DNA from: Amphiduros pacificus
Taxonomy: Eukaryota > Annelida > Polychaeta > Phyllodocida > Hesionidae
NCBI GenBank assembly: GCA_949316495.1
Contig: OX439005.1
Span: 23,090,217-23,154,216, forward strand
Length of the DNA: 64,000 bases
Direction of reading: 5' to 3'
Below, in pieces: positions 47,861 to 59,499 of the stretch (positions are counted from its first letter, which is position 1; every line of letters begins with the position of its first letter). Made by a program: the position numbers and the translations under genes. Under the pieces are notes generated by a model. It saw only the letters and a list, made by a program, of their open reading frames with translations. It did no database searches and had not been told where the DNA came from.

Positions 47861-49924
47861 ATGGCTGACAGGGATTTGTTTTCATCGACAATTGCATAGA
47901 AGAAAGGTCATATTTAAGACACCAGTTATGGTATAATCGCTAGCATTGCTTGTCCCATACCTGGCAGTTGGCGCTACAGTGAAAATCCATTTCAGGTCTA
48001 TAGGCACAAAAATTTATTCAAAACGCTATTCTTGTTCATGGTCATCACAATGTTTCCAGCATATCTAAGTGTACTAAACAGTATAAAACGTCAGTGACTG
48101 ATCTGATGTTTGGTGTAATCTTTAAAACTATAATTAATGTGTTATATTGTTTGCAATTACAGCAGTCAAAATGTTGTGAAATCTTTTAATATCTTATACG
48201 ACTGTCTTCCTCTAGTTCTCACGATTCCAGGTTCACGATAAGTGTGTTATTTCCAAAGTAATTAATGTGAAACCTCTTGCTTTTAATGTTCGCGATTACG
48301 GCAGTCATTTTCGGGGCCAAAGCATAGTATGATCCACAGAACACATGCATAACTGTCTTTCTCTTGTTCTCACGATATCAGACATATTTAAATCATTTCT
48401 GTAAGTGTATTATTTCCAAAGTTATTAATGTGAAACTTTTAAAACATCTTGATTTAATGTTTGCAATTATGGAAGTCATTTTCGGAAGAAAAAAAATGCT
48501 TATATGTGAAAAATATCTTACATTTGTGAAAAATATCTTACATTTGTGAAAAATATCTTACATTTGTGAAAAATATCTTACATTTGTGAAAAATAATTTC
48601 TCTTGTCAAGATTCACTTTAAATATGACTTTTAAATTCTATTTCAAACTGATTCCCCCTTCAAACAGGAAATGCACGTCGGCAACAAAAGACAACTTACA
48701 TTTCTCTGTCTGCCCCATTATAAGGGGTAAACAAACAACATGCTATGATCAAATTAACTTGTTTTGACAGGAGTTAAAATCTGGCAAGTGGCAGTGACAT
48801 TCCACTCCATATGCAATCAAATTAACCTGTTATGACAGGAGTTATACATCTGTCCATTTGTAGAGGAATGTAACATTCCCTGCAGATTACATCAGATGAA
48901 CCCTATGGGTGTGTGGAAAAAGGAAAGCATTTGCACAAATTGATGTACAAATTTTTTTAATGAATTCTATTGTGAAAATATCACCATCTCATGGTGTATA
49001 CTTGATATGACAATTCATTTAATATTCAAATACAGGATTAGTTTCTTTTCAATTAAACACTTATCTGTCAAATAATAGAACGGAATATAGATTTTTTCAT
49101 TTTTACAATCAAATATATATTTTTAATGCAATAAGCTGTCATACAAATTCACAATACTTCAGTAGAAAATTGCAATGCTCAGCTGAATACTGTCCTTCAA
49201 ATATCATTCATTCCTTTATTCAATAGTTATTTTTGGTTATATGTATTAAAAAATATAGTTGTCATAAGAAGAATAGTAGTGAAATCTTTTTAGAAAATAC
49301 ATAACTCTCTTCTACTTTATCTCACGATTTCAGACATATTTAGATCATTTCCAAAATTATTAATGTGAAACCTGGCAATTGGGATTGCCAATAGTCATAA
49401 CTCACACCCTGGGCTGATATTATTTGCCCAAAACGCTGGTGTTACATGTCATCAAATAGATATGGAAAGCTGAGAACTCCTAAACGTTATGAGCCACATC
49501 TGTCTTCTGTTAACGCCTGTGCAGTGAAACGTTACTCACTGGTGATTGCAATTAGTAGCGACAACGATAGGAGCGCTAGGCCTTGTAAATACAAGCAAAA
49601 TATTAACTCCGCTGTTGCGTCACCACGTAAGCCTGCCCTCTGGTGGAAGTGACGCTGAACTTATCTCCACTTCACTTTTGTTTTGCAAGATTATGTAAAG
49701 GGTTGCTCTTTTAGCATATTATGAATGGCACAATTATCACTTATTTTTTGTCATAATTACATTAGAAATGAGATATTACCTCCAATATGCCTAAATTTCT
49801 GTATTAGAGCTTTGTTTTCAACCATCGGTAAATTGACCTATTTATTGACCTAGTTATTGAGGCCCTGCTAGGTTTTGTACAAAAGGGCCTATATGGGTGA
49901 AATGCAGATATTTTTAGCCACCAC
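47861..49924. repeat. several small tandem and dispersed repeats, no gene
   Basis: A repeat of about 160-180 bp with GTTCTCACGAT, TTTCCAAAGTTATTAATGTG and GCAGTCATTTTCGG occurs at about 48190-48320, 48350-48500 and, partly, 49300-49400. At 48508-48597 a 21-bp unit with AAATATCTTACATTTGTGA repeats about five times. At 48739-48860 a 68-bp unit with CAAATTAACTTGTTTTGACA is duplicated. The rest is unassigned. Confidence 0.7.
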
Positions 49925-50262
49925 GATCATGCAATTGGGAGATAGCTGCACAAGTGAGAGATAGCAAGTGATAGACTGCTACAACAGCAAGAGATAGCTG
50001 CATAAATAAGAGATAGCTGCATAAATAAGAGATAGCTACATAAATAAGAGATAACTGCATAAATAAGAGATAACTGCAGAAATAAGAGATAGCTGCATAA
50101 ATAAGATATAGCTGTATAAATAAGAGATAGCTGCATAAATAAGAGATAGCTGCATTATAACTGAGAGATAGCTGTATTGAGACATGAAAAATAGCTGCAC
50201 AAATAAGAGATAGCTGCATAAATAAGAGATAGCTGCATAAATAAGAGATAACTGCATAAATA
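49925..50262 (+). repeat. 19-bp minisatellite, left part of interrupted array
   Basis: About 17 units with AATAAGAGATAGCTGCATA. The array is cut by the LINE at about 50263 and resumes after it at 52120. The minus-strand frames of 119, 80 and 69 codons are artefacts. Confidence 0.92.
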
Positions 50263-52087
50263 TGCAAGAGCAAATCAACCCCCCTACCAGAAAATCATGA
50301 CCCTACGGTACTCGCCGAAGAGTTCAACAAATTTTTTCATGAGAAAATCAGGAAAATTAGGGATAGCATTGATGACACTGATGTAGCAAATTCCTCGCCA
50401 GGTGGCACTGCGAACAATGGCTGTGAGGTTGCAGGGCCTCCCATACCTGTTTTAGATAATTTCCGACCACTCTCGGTTGCTGAGGTACGACACCTTGTAA
50501 AAAAGGCGGCTAAAAAGTCATGCAGTCTAGATCCAATACCAACATGGATGCTTCATGAATTCATGGATACACTACTACCAATAATCACTTTAATTATTAA
50601 CCTATCCATCACCAATGCTGATATGCCGCTAAGCATGAAACTGGCTTTGATCACCCCCCTTCTTAAGAAAATAGGTCTCGACCTTATTATGCCCAATTAT
50701 CGTCCCGTATCAAATTTACCATATGTCTCCAAATTAGCTGAAAGGGCCGTGGCTACTCAACTAATCCCACATCTAGTAAGAAACGGCCTCACCACCAAGT
50801 TTCAGTCGGCATACAAGGATGGTCATAGCACTGAGACGGCCCTGATAAGGGTCCATAATGATATACTTAGATTTATGGATAACAGGGAATCAACCATGCT
50901 AGTTCTTTTGGACCTTTCGGCCGCATTTGATACTATTGACCATGATATCCTAATAGATAGACTGAGGGATCGGTTCAAGGTGACTGGTAAGGCCCTTAAT
51001 TGGATAAGGTCATACCTATCTGACAGAAGACAATCAGTTATCATCGATGGTAAGAGGTCTTCCACTATGGACATTGAGTCTGGGGTCCCACAGGGATCCG
51101 TCCTGGGACCAATTTTGTTCTCCTTATATATGTCTCCCTTGGCTGACATTTTGGAGGAATATGGTATGGCATACCACATCTACGCAGATGATACACAGAT
51201 CTACATGCCTATAAATCATAAGCAAAATGGCATGGTCACTCACAAACAGGTACTCGAAGACTGTATAAGTAAGATTAGGTCCTTCCTGATATTAAACAAA
51301 ATGAAGCTAAATGAGGGTAAGACTGAATTGCTGGTATGTACTCACACAAGATCAACGGTAAGGTGGGATCTTACTGGTGGAAATGGCCTGATGATCGGTG
51401 ACTCCCCAATCAGCAATAGTCATAAAGTCAAAAATCTGGGTGTAATTTTTGACAAACATCTCGATATGAAGGCTCAAATTGGAAATATGTGCAAAAAGGG
51501 ATACTACCATATTAGGAATATTTGTGCGATTAGACAATCATTGAATGATAAGGCTGCTGAGACCATCATCCATGCCTTTGTTACATCGACCCTGGACTAT
51601 GGAAACGCCTTACTAGTAGCAGGCATCCCCGAGGTGGATATTAAGCGACTTCAAAAACTGCAGAACTCTGCTGCGAGAGTAGTGGGACGCCTCAGGAAAT
51701 TTGACCATATTACTGGTAAACTCAAGGAACTCCACTGGCTGCCTGTCAGAGCTAGAATTGATTTCAAAATATTGCTTATCGTCTGGAAGGCCCTAAATGG
51801 TAAGGCTCCCCCATACCTCGCTGAATTACTGGACTTGAAGACACATGCAAGGACCTTACGATCGAGCTCCTCTCTTGATCTCACAGTCCCCAGTACGAAT
51901 ATGAAAACTGTGGGTGACAGGGCTTTTTCGGTCTTTGCTCCTAAACTCTGGAATGGTATCCCTAATGATATTAGGAGGAGTCCTACTGTATCAGTGTTCA
52001 AGTCTAACTTGAAGACTTTCCTTTTTAGGAGATACTATGGGACTGAGCGCGATGAGCGGGCCTAGTCTGGTATCTGCGCTATATAAG

Positions 52088-52119
<32 letters not shown>
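50263..52119 (+). mobile_element. 5'-truncated L2/CR1-like LINE with open reverse transcriptase
   Basis: A single frame is open from the truncation point to the stop at 52063-52065. The first ATG gives 505 aa, but open frame continues 5' with element sequence (e.g. LAEEFNKFFHEKI), so that ATG is not a natural start. Reverse-transcriptase motifs: SCSLDPIPTWML, FQSAYKDGHSTETAL, LDLSAAFDTIDHDIL (catalytic Asp), SGVPQGSVLGPILF, YADDTQIY (51181-51204) and the thumb. A C-terminal region follows (LKELHWLPVRARIDFK, KLWNGIPNDIRRS). The 5' part with the endonuclease is missing. The 3' end is GCGCTATATAAG and (ATT)n, typical of L2-like elements. It sits in a minisatellite, so the target duplication cannot be read. 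The copy looks young but cannot move by itself. Confidence 0.92.
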
Positions 52120-52120
<1 letters not shown>

Positions 52121-52805
52121 ATAAGAGATAGCTGCATAAATAAGAGATAGCTGTATAAATAAGAGATAGCTGCACATGGTGAGAGATAGCTGCACATGGT
52201 GAGAGATAGCTGCACATGGTGAGAGATAACTGCACATGAGGAGAGATAGTTACAACAGTGAGAGACAACTGCACAATGAATGACAGCTGCACACATGGTA
52301 GTTGCACAAGTGAGAGACAGCTGCACATGTGAGAGATAGCTGCACATGGTGAGAGATAGCTGCACATGGTGAGAGGTAGCTGCACATGGTGAGAGATAGC
52401 TGCACATGGGGAGAGACAACTGCACATGGTGAGAGATAGCTGCACATTGGGAGAGATAGCTGCACATGGGGAGAGATAGCTGCACATGGTGAGAGATAGC
52501 TGCACATGGGGAGAGACAGCTGCACATGGGGAGAGATAGCTGCACATGGGGAGAGATAGCTGCACAGTCTGAGAGATAGCTGCACATGGGGAGAGATAGC
52601 TGCACATGGGGAGAGATAGTTACAACAGTGAGAGACAACTGCACAACTGAATGACAGCTGCACACGTGGTAGTTGCACAAGTGAGAGACAGCTGCACATG
52701 TGAGAGATAGCTGTATAGGTGAGGGATGGCTGCATAGGTGAGAGATAGCTGCACAATTGAGAGACAGCTGCACAAGTGAGGGATAGCTACAACAGTGAGG
52801 GACAG
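52120..52805 (+). repeat. 19/20-bp minisatellite, right part of interrupted array
   Basis: The first three units match the left part (AATAAGAGATAGCTGCATA). The array then changes to a 20-bp form with GAGAGATAGCTGCACATGG, about 30 units, with a duplicated variant block near 52250 and 52620. The minus frames of 313, 181 and 168 codons are artefacts. Confidence 0.92.
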
Positions 52806-53684
52806 CATCACTTCCCAGCCGAAGGCACTTGTTTACATCAAGGACAGAATTGGGGATTTTCATGTGAGTTAGCTGTACATAAGGGAAGTTATCTTTTAAT
52901 GAATCAGAACAAGTGAAATAGAAGTTAGGCTCAACCATGGTCCATGTGCTCTCATTCCATTTATTATAAATATACAGCTGATACTCATGGGATACACACA
53001 TTTGTAACATTAGCCGATAATTAGTTAATAATAATTTTTTCCATTCATTTCCATTCATGAAAGTCTGATGTTATTGTTAGAATAGTAGAGCTAACAACAA
53101 TAGCATGAATAGGATGCGTGCAATCATAGGATTGGCTAATAATTATGAAATTATCTTGTAAACACACAACAAATGAAACATTGTATTTTTTGTCAAAGAA
53201 TAAATGATATGATTCATTTAAATCAATTGTTATGAAAATTGCACCCAGTGACCTCGAGCGCCATTGTGACTATAGGCATGTGCGGAAGAAGCATTTTGTT
53301 ACAAAAACACACAAATGGGCACTGCTCTGTCAATTCCTGGCTGATTTACATCATTGACAACTCAAATTTGAGCTACAGAGCTCTTCTCTTCAAATATATA
53401 AGTCAGATGGTTGATATATTAATTTTCATCTTTTGGCATAGAAGAAAGGTCAGTGCGCGAAGGCTAAGATCATTTGATTTGTATGCGCAAAGACGTGACT
53501 CTGACTTGTAAATCTTGTAAGAATTTTACATACGGTGATCGCTTTTTAGGATAAAGTAATGACAAGCTTAACTGATGAATATACCCCACTATAGCACACA
53601 CATAGATAACTGTTCATTTATTTTTTGATTATTTACTAATTGACAAAGACCAAAATGCGCAAAATTGGCAGTCGTTAGCCCTAG
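52806..53684. other. unique stretch with one dispersed repeat piece
   Basis: 53088-53200 (ATAGGATGCGTGCAATCATA, GGATTGGCTAATAATTATG) is a diverged relative of 2270-2390 in A. The block near 53637 (GACAAAGACCAAAATGCGC) recurs near 12330 and 55331. The 90-codon frame at 53239-53511 has no recognisable domain. Confidence 0.5.
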
Positions 53685-55115
53685 CAGAGACAGAAATAAT
53701 AAAATAGTAGCAGAAAAGACAGAAATAATAAAATAGTAGCAGAGAAGACAGAAATAATAAAGTAGTCGCAAAGGAGAGAGAAATAATGAAATAGTAGCAG
53801 AGGAGAGAGAAATAATAAAATAGTAGCAGAGAAGACAGAAATAATAAAATAGTAGCAGAGGAGAGAGAAATAATAAAATAGTAGCAGAGGAGAGAGAAAT
53901 AATAAAATAGTAGCAGAGGAGAGAGAAATAATAAAATAGTAGCAGAGGAGAGAGAAATAATAAAATAGTAGCAGAGAAGACAGAAATAATAAAATAGTAG
54001 CAGAGGAGAGAGAAATAATAAAATAGTAGTAGAGGAGACAGAAATAATAAAATAGTAGCAGAGGAGAGAGAAATAATAAAATAGTAGCAGAGGAGAGAGA
54101 AATAATAAAATAGTAGCAGAGAAGACAGAAATAATAAAATAGTAGCAGAGGAGAGACAAATAATAAAATAGTAGCAGAGGAGAGAGACAAATAATAAAAT
54201 AGTAGCAGAGGAGAGAGAAATAATAAAATAGTAGCAGAGGAGAGAGAAATAATAAAATAGTAGCAGAGGAGAGAGAAATAATAAAATAGTAGCAGAGGAG
54301 AGAGAAATAATAAAATAGTAGCAGAGGAGAGAGAAATAATAAAATTGTAGCAGAGGAGACAGAAATAATAAAATAGTAGCAGAGAAGACAGAAATAATAA
54401 AATAGTAGCAGAGGAGAGAGAAATAATAAAATAGTAGCAGAGGAGAGAGAAATAATAAAATAGTAGCAGAGGAGAGACAAATAATAAAATAGTAGCAGAG
54501 GAGACAGATATTAATAAAATAGTAGCAGAGGAGAGAGAAATAATAAAATAGCAGAGGAGACAGAAATAATAAAATAGTAGCAGAGGAGAGAGAAATAATA
54601 AAATAGTAGCATAGGAGACAGAAATAATAAAATAGTAGCAGAGGAGAGAGAAATAATAAAATAGTAGCAGAGGAGAGAGAAATAATAAAATAGTAGCAGA
54701 GGAGAGAGAAATAATAAAAAAAGTATCAGAGGAGAGAGAAATAATAAAATGGTAGCAGAGGAGAGAGAAATAATAAAATAGTACTTAGCAGAGGAGAGAG
54801 AAATAATAAATACTAGCAGAGGAGAGAGAAATAATAAAATAGTAGCAGAGGAGAGAGAAATAATAAAAAAATAGCAGAGGAGACAGAAATGATAAAATAG
54901 TAGCAGAGGAGAGAGAAATGATAAAATAGTAGCAGAGGAGACAGAAATGATAAAATAGTAGCAGAGGAGACAGAAATAATAAAATTGTAGCAGAGGAGAC
55001 AGAAATAATAAAATAGTAGCAGAGGAGACAGAAATAATAAAATAGTAGCAGAGGAGACAGAAATAATGAAATAGTAGCAGAGGAGACAGAAATAATAAAA
55101 TAGTAGCAGAGCCTG
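53685..55115 (+). repeat. 29-bp purine-rich minisatellite, about 49 units
   Basis: Unit with AATAATAAAATAGTAGCAG and AGGAGAGAG or AGAAGACAG variants. The plus strand is over 80% purine. Since 29 is not a multiple of three, each frame cycles through 29 codons, giving spurious minus frames of 283, 169 and 133 aa. A few units near 54480-54900 carry small indels. The CAGAGGAGACAG subtype clusters at the right end. Confidence 0.96.
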
Positions 55116-55328
55116 AGGGCAGAGGAGGGAGAAAGATGGCGCGTGAAGAATGTGAGAGTGCCTAATGATGTGACTATGACTTGTCAATCCTGAGAGGAAA
55201 GAATACATGAACATCTTTTGAAATTGTTATGTAATGCCTTGTGTTCCTCATAGATACACTTTACTGTAGCACATATATCATCACCAGTATGTGTTATGTA
55301 AGATTATTTAATTTTAATTAATGAATAA

Positions 55329-55368
55329 CTAAGACCAACGAGACTAGACTAGTCTCGTTGCTAAGACC
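55329..55368. repeat. 25-bp perfect palindrome between 8-bp direct repeats
   Basis: CAACGAGACTAG-A-CTAGTCTCGTTG at 55336-55360. CTAAGACC lies on both sides (55329-55336 and 55361-55368). The related sequence at 53637 has no insert. It looks like a tiny insertion with an 8-bp target duplication, as hAT elements make, or a templated repair product. Confidence 0.6.
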
Positions 55369-56384
55369 AAAATGAATTAAAGGGAAGAGTGTTAGCAAAG
55401 AAGTACATTTCAAGAATTTCATTTCTGTCTTTATGTTATTGTTTTGAGTTAAATTGATAAGAATACTTTGTTATTAGTAAAGAAGGACAGCATATGATGA
55501 TGAATTTCTAAAATTATGAAAACGGTGTGATTTTAACAGAAGTTTTGCTTAAATGGATAAAAATAGTGCCGTGTAATGATTCTGTTGCAGTTTTTTTTTG
55601 TGGGAAATTACAAAAAGTTTTCACCCAAAAAATATCCATGAAATGAATTTAACTTTAAATTTGTTTGACAGCCTTTTTTATTGTTTTCTTCACAAATTAG
55701 TCAAATTTACAATATTTCAGAGCCCAAGATTGAGCTCTTGGCATTTTTGTGAAAGAATATATTATAATTTTAAGTCTGTTAGTCTGATCCTCCATGCTTT
55801 AGGGGACCTAAAATTACTGTGTGACAATTTTTTCTCCTTTAAGTTTTTAACTTTTACCAAACCCACAGTCTACTGAGTAAAATTGATTGCATTTTATTTC
55901 ACATTGTGCTATCAGTTTGACCTAAAGTCACAGTTCACACAAAGCCTAGGGCCAAATGCCTGATAATAAGCTGCTGATGCTTTTGAAAATTGCAGATTTA
56001 TGCTCTTCATTTTAAATAACCATGATTACATAACTGAGCTTCATTAAGTATCAGTCTATTAAAACCTGACAGATTCTAACCCATCTTACAGATGTTGAGA
56101 CAGGATCTCTTAATTATTTTTGCAAGATTAGCCCTAATATTAGACTCAGTACAGCAGGGGGTATGATATGGCAAATTCAACCAAAGACATAACATGTTTC
56201 ACCATTCAGTAATACAAACTGTATTTTGTCTCAGGTTTCACAATTATGTCTCCCATGCTTTCCAAGTTGGAGTCAAGCACCTGTTTAATCTTAGAGCAGT
56301 TCACAATGTATATTATCCCAAGGTTTAATCAAGTAAAATCAAAGAAGGCCATACGTGGGTATTGAGTGATATCATCTGTTTTTT
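55369..56384. other. AT-rich stretch, no gene proven
   Basis: A 92-codon plus frame at 55598-55876 has no recognisable features. No repeats stand out. Confidence 0.45.
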
Positions 56385-56515
56385 TATACCTGTTGTGTGA
56401 CATTATTTGGTCACACATATCTGTTGTGTGGCATTATTTGGTCATGCATATCAGTTGTGGGGAATTATTTGGTCATGCATATCAGTTATGTGGAATTATT
56501 TGGTCATGCACACCT
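56385..56515 (+). repeat. 31-bp tandem repeat, four units
   Basis: Units share ATTATTTGGTCATGCATATC and AGTTGTG. The first uses GGTCACACATATC. The frame at 56407 is an artefact. Confidence 0.85.
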
Positions 56516-56954
56516 TACATAATAATGGTCAAGCAATAATAATAATGGTCAAGCAATGGGTCTGTGTGTCATGTTCATTCCTGACCAGAAAGATCTTTGG
56601 AACCAACAACAAAGGCAAGAAAGACCACAGAAGAGATTCTGAGACTAGACAAATGGTGTGGTAATCTTGGTTAGCACTCAGGATAACATCATAAACATGA
56701 TCAATAAAACATGGAAATATATATTCAGAAGGGTTTGTTTGAGCCTCTTTTCCTGTTTGTTTGCCAATAATATAGTGAATAATTCTTTTGTTTTCAGTTT
56801 CACTACATAATAATATTGGCCAATAGATTTTTACAATGGGGTCTATGGATCTACGGACATCCAACCCTTTTGGGTTCGTGACAAAAAGCTTTAATATCAA
56901 AGCTCTTTATACAAAGAATGATTGAGTCCCCATTTATTCCTTTACCCTCCAAAC

Positions 56955-57137
56955 TGGCCCCACTAGCACAGTTGGTAGAGTGTAGGATCTGTGTCTTAAA
57001 TGGTTTTGTAAGTGGAGGACGGGAGGTGGCGAGTTCGACCCCCACTTCCGGCAGTGTTACTTTCACACTGGTTAAAAGGCTTGAAAGTCGACCTGATATG
57101 GCCATAGTTGCTGAAAGGGTCGTAAAAACACCATTTC
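56955..57137 (+). mobile_element. tRNA-derived SINE
   Basis: A box TAGCACAGTTGG at 56964-56975 and B box GAGTTCGACCC at 57031-57041. The tRNA-like head is followed by a tail with GATATGGCCATAGTTGCTG and AAAGGGTCGTAAAAACACC, an arrangement common in invertebrate tRNA SINEs. The T-arm has mismatches, so it is not a working tRNA gene. Two overlapping frames (84 and 88 codons) are chance. Confidence 0.7.
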
Positions 57138-57258
57138 ACATTTCATTTTTTACCGTCCAATATAATTTATATATATATATTTAGGATGATATCAAACTTG
57201 TGAGAAATATTGCATTGGTAGCAGAGTGAATAGCGTATCTTTTTATGTCTTTTTACAG

Positions 57259-57315
57259 GTATGATTCAGTACGGCAAAGATAATGTAACCCGTATTACGG
57301 TGGTACCTGCACAAG
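57259..57315 (+). CDS. probable isolated 57-bp host exon
   Basis: A pyrimidine-rich TCTTTTTACAG acceptor precedes it and CAAG|GTAAGT is a full-consensus donor. Only one of three frames is open. It gives (G)MIQYGKDNVTRITVVPAQ(G), phase 1 at both ends. Base composition is more balanced than its flanks. GxIQYGxxxVT resembles the third strand of von Willebrand A / integrin I domains (GIVQYGENVT), so a secreted or adhesion protein is possible. The other exons are not seen within the window. Confidence 0.4.
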
Positions 57316-58273
57316 GTAAGTTTGCCTTATACAAATTTATTGAGCTGTGAGACATAATCTCAATTGAATAATGATATTCTAAGCTGATATGGAGTCCTTA
57401 GGGATGTATATTTTGTGACAAAATATTATACTCATATTGCATGTCTTTTTAATGTTATATTGTGGAGTGCTGCTCAGAATCAGGTTTACAACCCGGGAAT
57501 GATGTTTATGCTCAAAGGACAGGATTTTATTTACAATGCCCAGCCTTAAAGAAAGTTTTGTAAATATTTGATACTGAATTGGTAAATAATCGTCAATCAA
57601 GATACTTAACTTTTTCTTTAAAAGTGTATTACATAAAGTGTGTGAGTTGAAATGATATTTTGTTAGCATCAGACATTGAGAAATTGGTTTGAAATCTGTC
57701 TAACTCTGCCAGTTTTGCAAAAGTCCCTGTAGGGTGTGTCTGTCCAAGGCTCCCACTGACTGACCCGCAAAATTCTGCGTAAAAACATTTCTGTGTTAAA
57801 ATTGGTGACAATGATGCCAAATGCATACTCTGCACAGTGGTATTTGTGTCATCAAAAGCTTTATATGTGCAAAATCCACACCTTGGTCAGTTATCAACCA
57901 ATCAAAATTCGAGAAATTTAGATCTGCAGAATCTAATATCACAGAATCACACTGAAAATAGTTCAACTGATCTCAGGAAATGGATATTTCTCACAGTTTA
58001 ATGATGAATTTGACATAAAACAGACATAAGTCTGTAGCATTAAAAAAGATATATTTTGAGATGATAATGTTTATTTTGAAATGATAACGTTGATTGTGGT
58101 CTGCTGCCATAAGAGTTCCAGTTTGTATACATGTCAACACTTGAAATACATATGAGCAGAACATTACATGTTCACATTTACATTGAAATTGTAAGTTACG
58201 AAAAAAAAGAATTTACAGCAGCCCAGTAACATTTTTAAAGCTTTATTGCTCAAAGCTGTGTGATTTCTGTACT
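57316..58273. other. presumed intron or intergenic, nothing seen
   Basis: After the donor at 57316 there is no second exon with matching phase that I can support. AT-rich, no repeats. Confidence 0.4.
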
Positions 58274-58790
58274 ATGGCAGATAAACGGCAGACAGGTGGC
58301 TATGGAGAAACAGACCCCATACCCATAGATAATGAAGCATCCAAACTCTTCCTTATCTCAACTCACAATCCTCCAGACAGTCTCATAGAGACTGTAGAGG
58401 ATACTTGCAACATACTACAATGTTACAATGGATGGAAACAGTTGATAAGTTGTAAACTTGTATATGCCTCATGGAGAGCCAAAACTTTTGAGACATTCTT
58501 GTTAGAGCCAAGATAGTTAGCAGAACTCACTTCCCTCCTGGGTAGGCACCACATGATCCTCAAGAAAGGATCCACAAATAAAGATCACTTTATGGGTGAA
58601 TGGTTAACTTGCACAATCAAAGTTGACTGCATTAGCATCTGCTTAATTTAAAGTAAAATTTGTGGCATTCAATACATAGGAGAAACCAAGAAAGCCTTTG
58701 CCCAGAGGTTCTGTACACAAATAAGGGATGCAGAGATCTACACAGACTGCTCCCTGGACCCAGCCTCCTGGCAGGCCAACAAAATATGTC
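58274..58790 (+). mobile_element. decayed Penelope-like element fragment with GIY-YIG remnant
   Basis: The first 80 codons give LFLISTHNPPDSLIETVED and later YASWRAKTFETFLL, like the linker after the reverse transcriptase in Penelope-like elements (TYNP..., VAYRRPRNLRDLL). About 150 bp on, another frame gives CGIQYIGETKKAFAQRF, the YIG motif and following arginine of the GIY-YIG endonuclease. The order fits a Penelope C-terminus. The reverse transcriptase itself is absent and the fragment is broken, so it is an old copy. Confidence 0.6.
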
Positions 58791-59008
58791 CAACCTCAAA
58801 ATATAATGGAGGCCCAGGCCACATATCTGAAGATATTTCTGGAAATAACCAAGAATTGATCCATCTCAACCCAGAGGACAAGATGATGATCCAAACACAT
58901 AGAATATTGTTGTCATTTAGAATTTGTTTGGATCCATAGGTTGTGCATCCAGGAATCCTTTGGTCTGAATGCTGTGGAATAATAGATGAATATTCATACA
59001 GATTGATC

Positions 59009-59499
59009 CTGTTTTGTACTGATTGGTCAGAATGAAGGTCAGACACCTGATAATAGTTTATGGCCCGTTATTGGTCATTTCTGATTGGATGATATTTTGA
59101 TGGGCTAGATGAGTTTTTATGACTCTGGCAATTCCATATTTTGAATGATTTCAAATATCCAGCATTTAGAAGATTGAACGACTTTCATTACTACTGAGGT
59201 AATGCAAAATACAACAACTTGAGACACTTTAGATGAAGCTGTGCTGAAATATATATTTATTGGAAGTGTTGCCAAATTACTCTGCATTATAGAGGTAGAA
59301 TTCAATTAATACCTCTGCAGTCATTGCCCTACATTTGATACCATTTTAAATTTGGAATTCCTAAAGTTAGAAATACCTGCCTGGCCTTACACACAAAAAT
59401 ATCATCAAATCTGAATTGACCAACATCGGGTCATAAATTGTAATCAGGTGTCTGACACATAAACTGACCAATCAGTACAGCTGTCAGAACAAAACAGAA
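59009..59499. mobile_element. possible 490-bp MITE with inverted ends
   Basis: CTGTTTTGTACTGATTGGTC and GGTCAGACACCTGATAAT at 59009-59054 are mirrored at 59442-59499 (AATCAGGTGTCTGAC, GACCAATCAGTACAG, AAAACAG). The right end has about 12 extra bases within the repeat. There is no transposase frame and no clear target duplication, so the family is open. Confidence 0.5.

Noticed and set aside
50823-51179. Antisense frames within the LINE
   Set aside because: Shadows of the reverse transcriptase coding strand.
52062-53058. Minus frames of 313, 181 and 168 codons
   Set aside because: Translations of the 19/20-bp minisatellite; they stay open because the unit lacks stops on that strand.
53629-55214. 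Minus frames of 283, 169 and 133 codons that look like membrane proteins
   Set aside because: The LLLFYYF pattern is the complement of the 29-bp purine-rich repeat, not a real transmembrane protein.
56955-57050. Functional tRNA gene
   Set aside because: A and B boxes are present but the T-arm has mismatches and a SINE-like tail follows.
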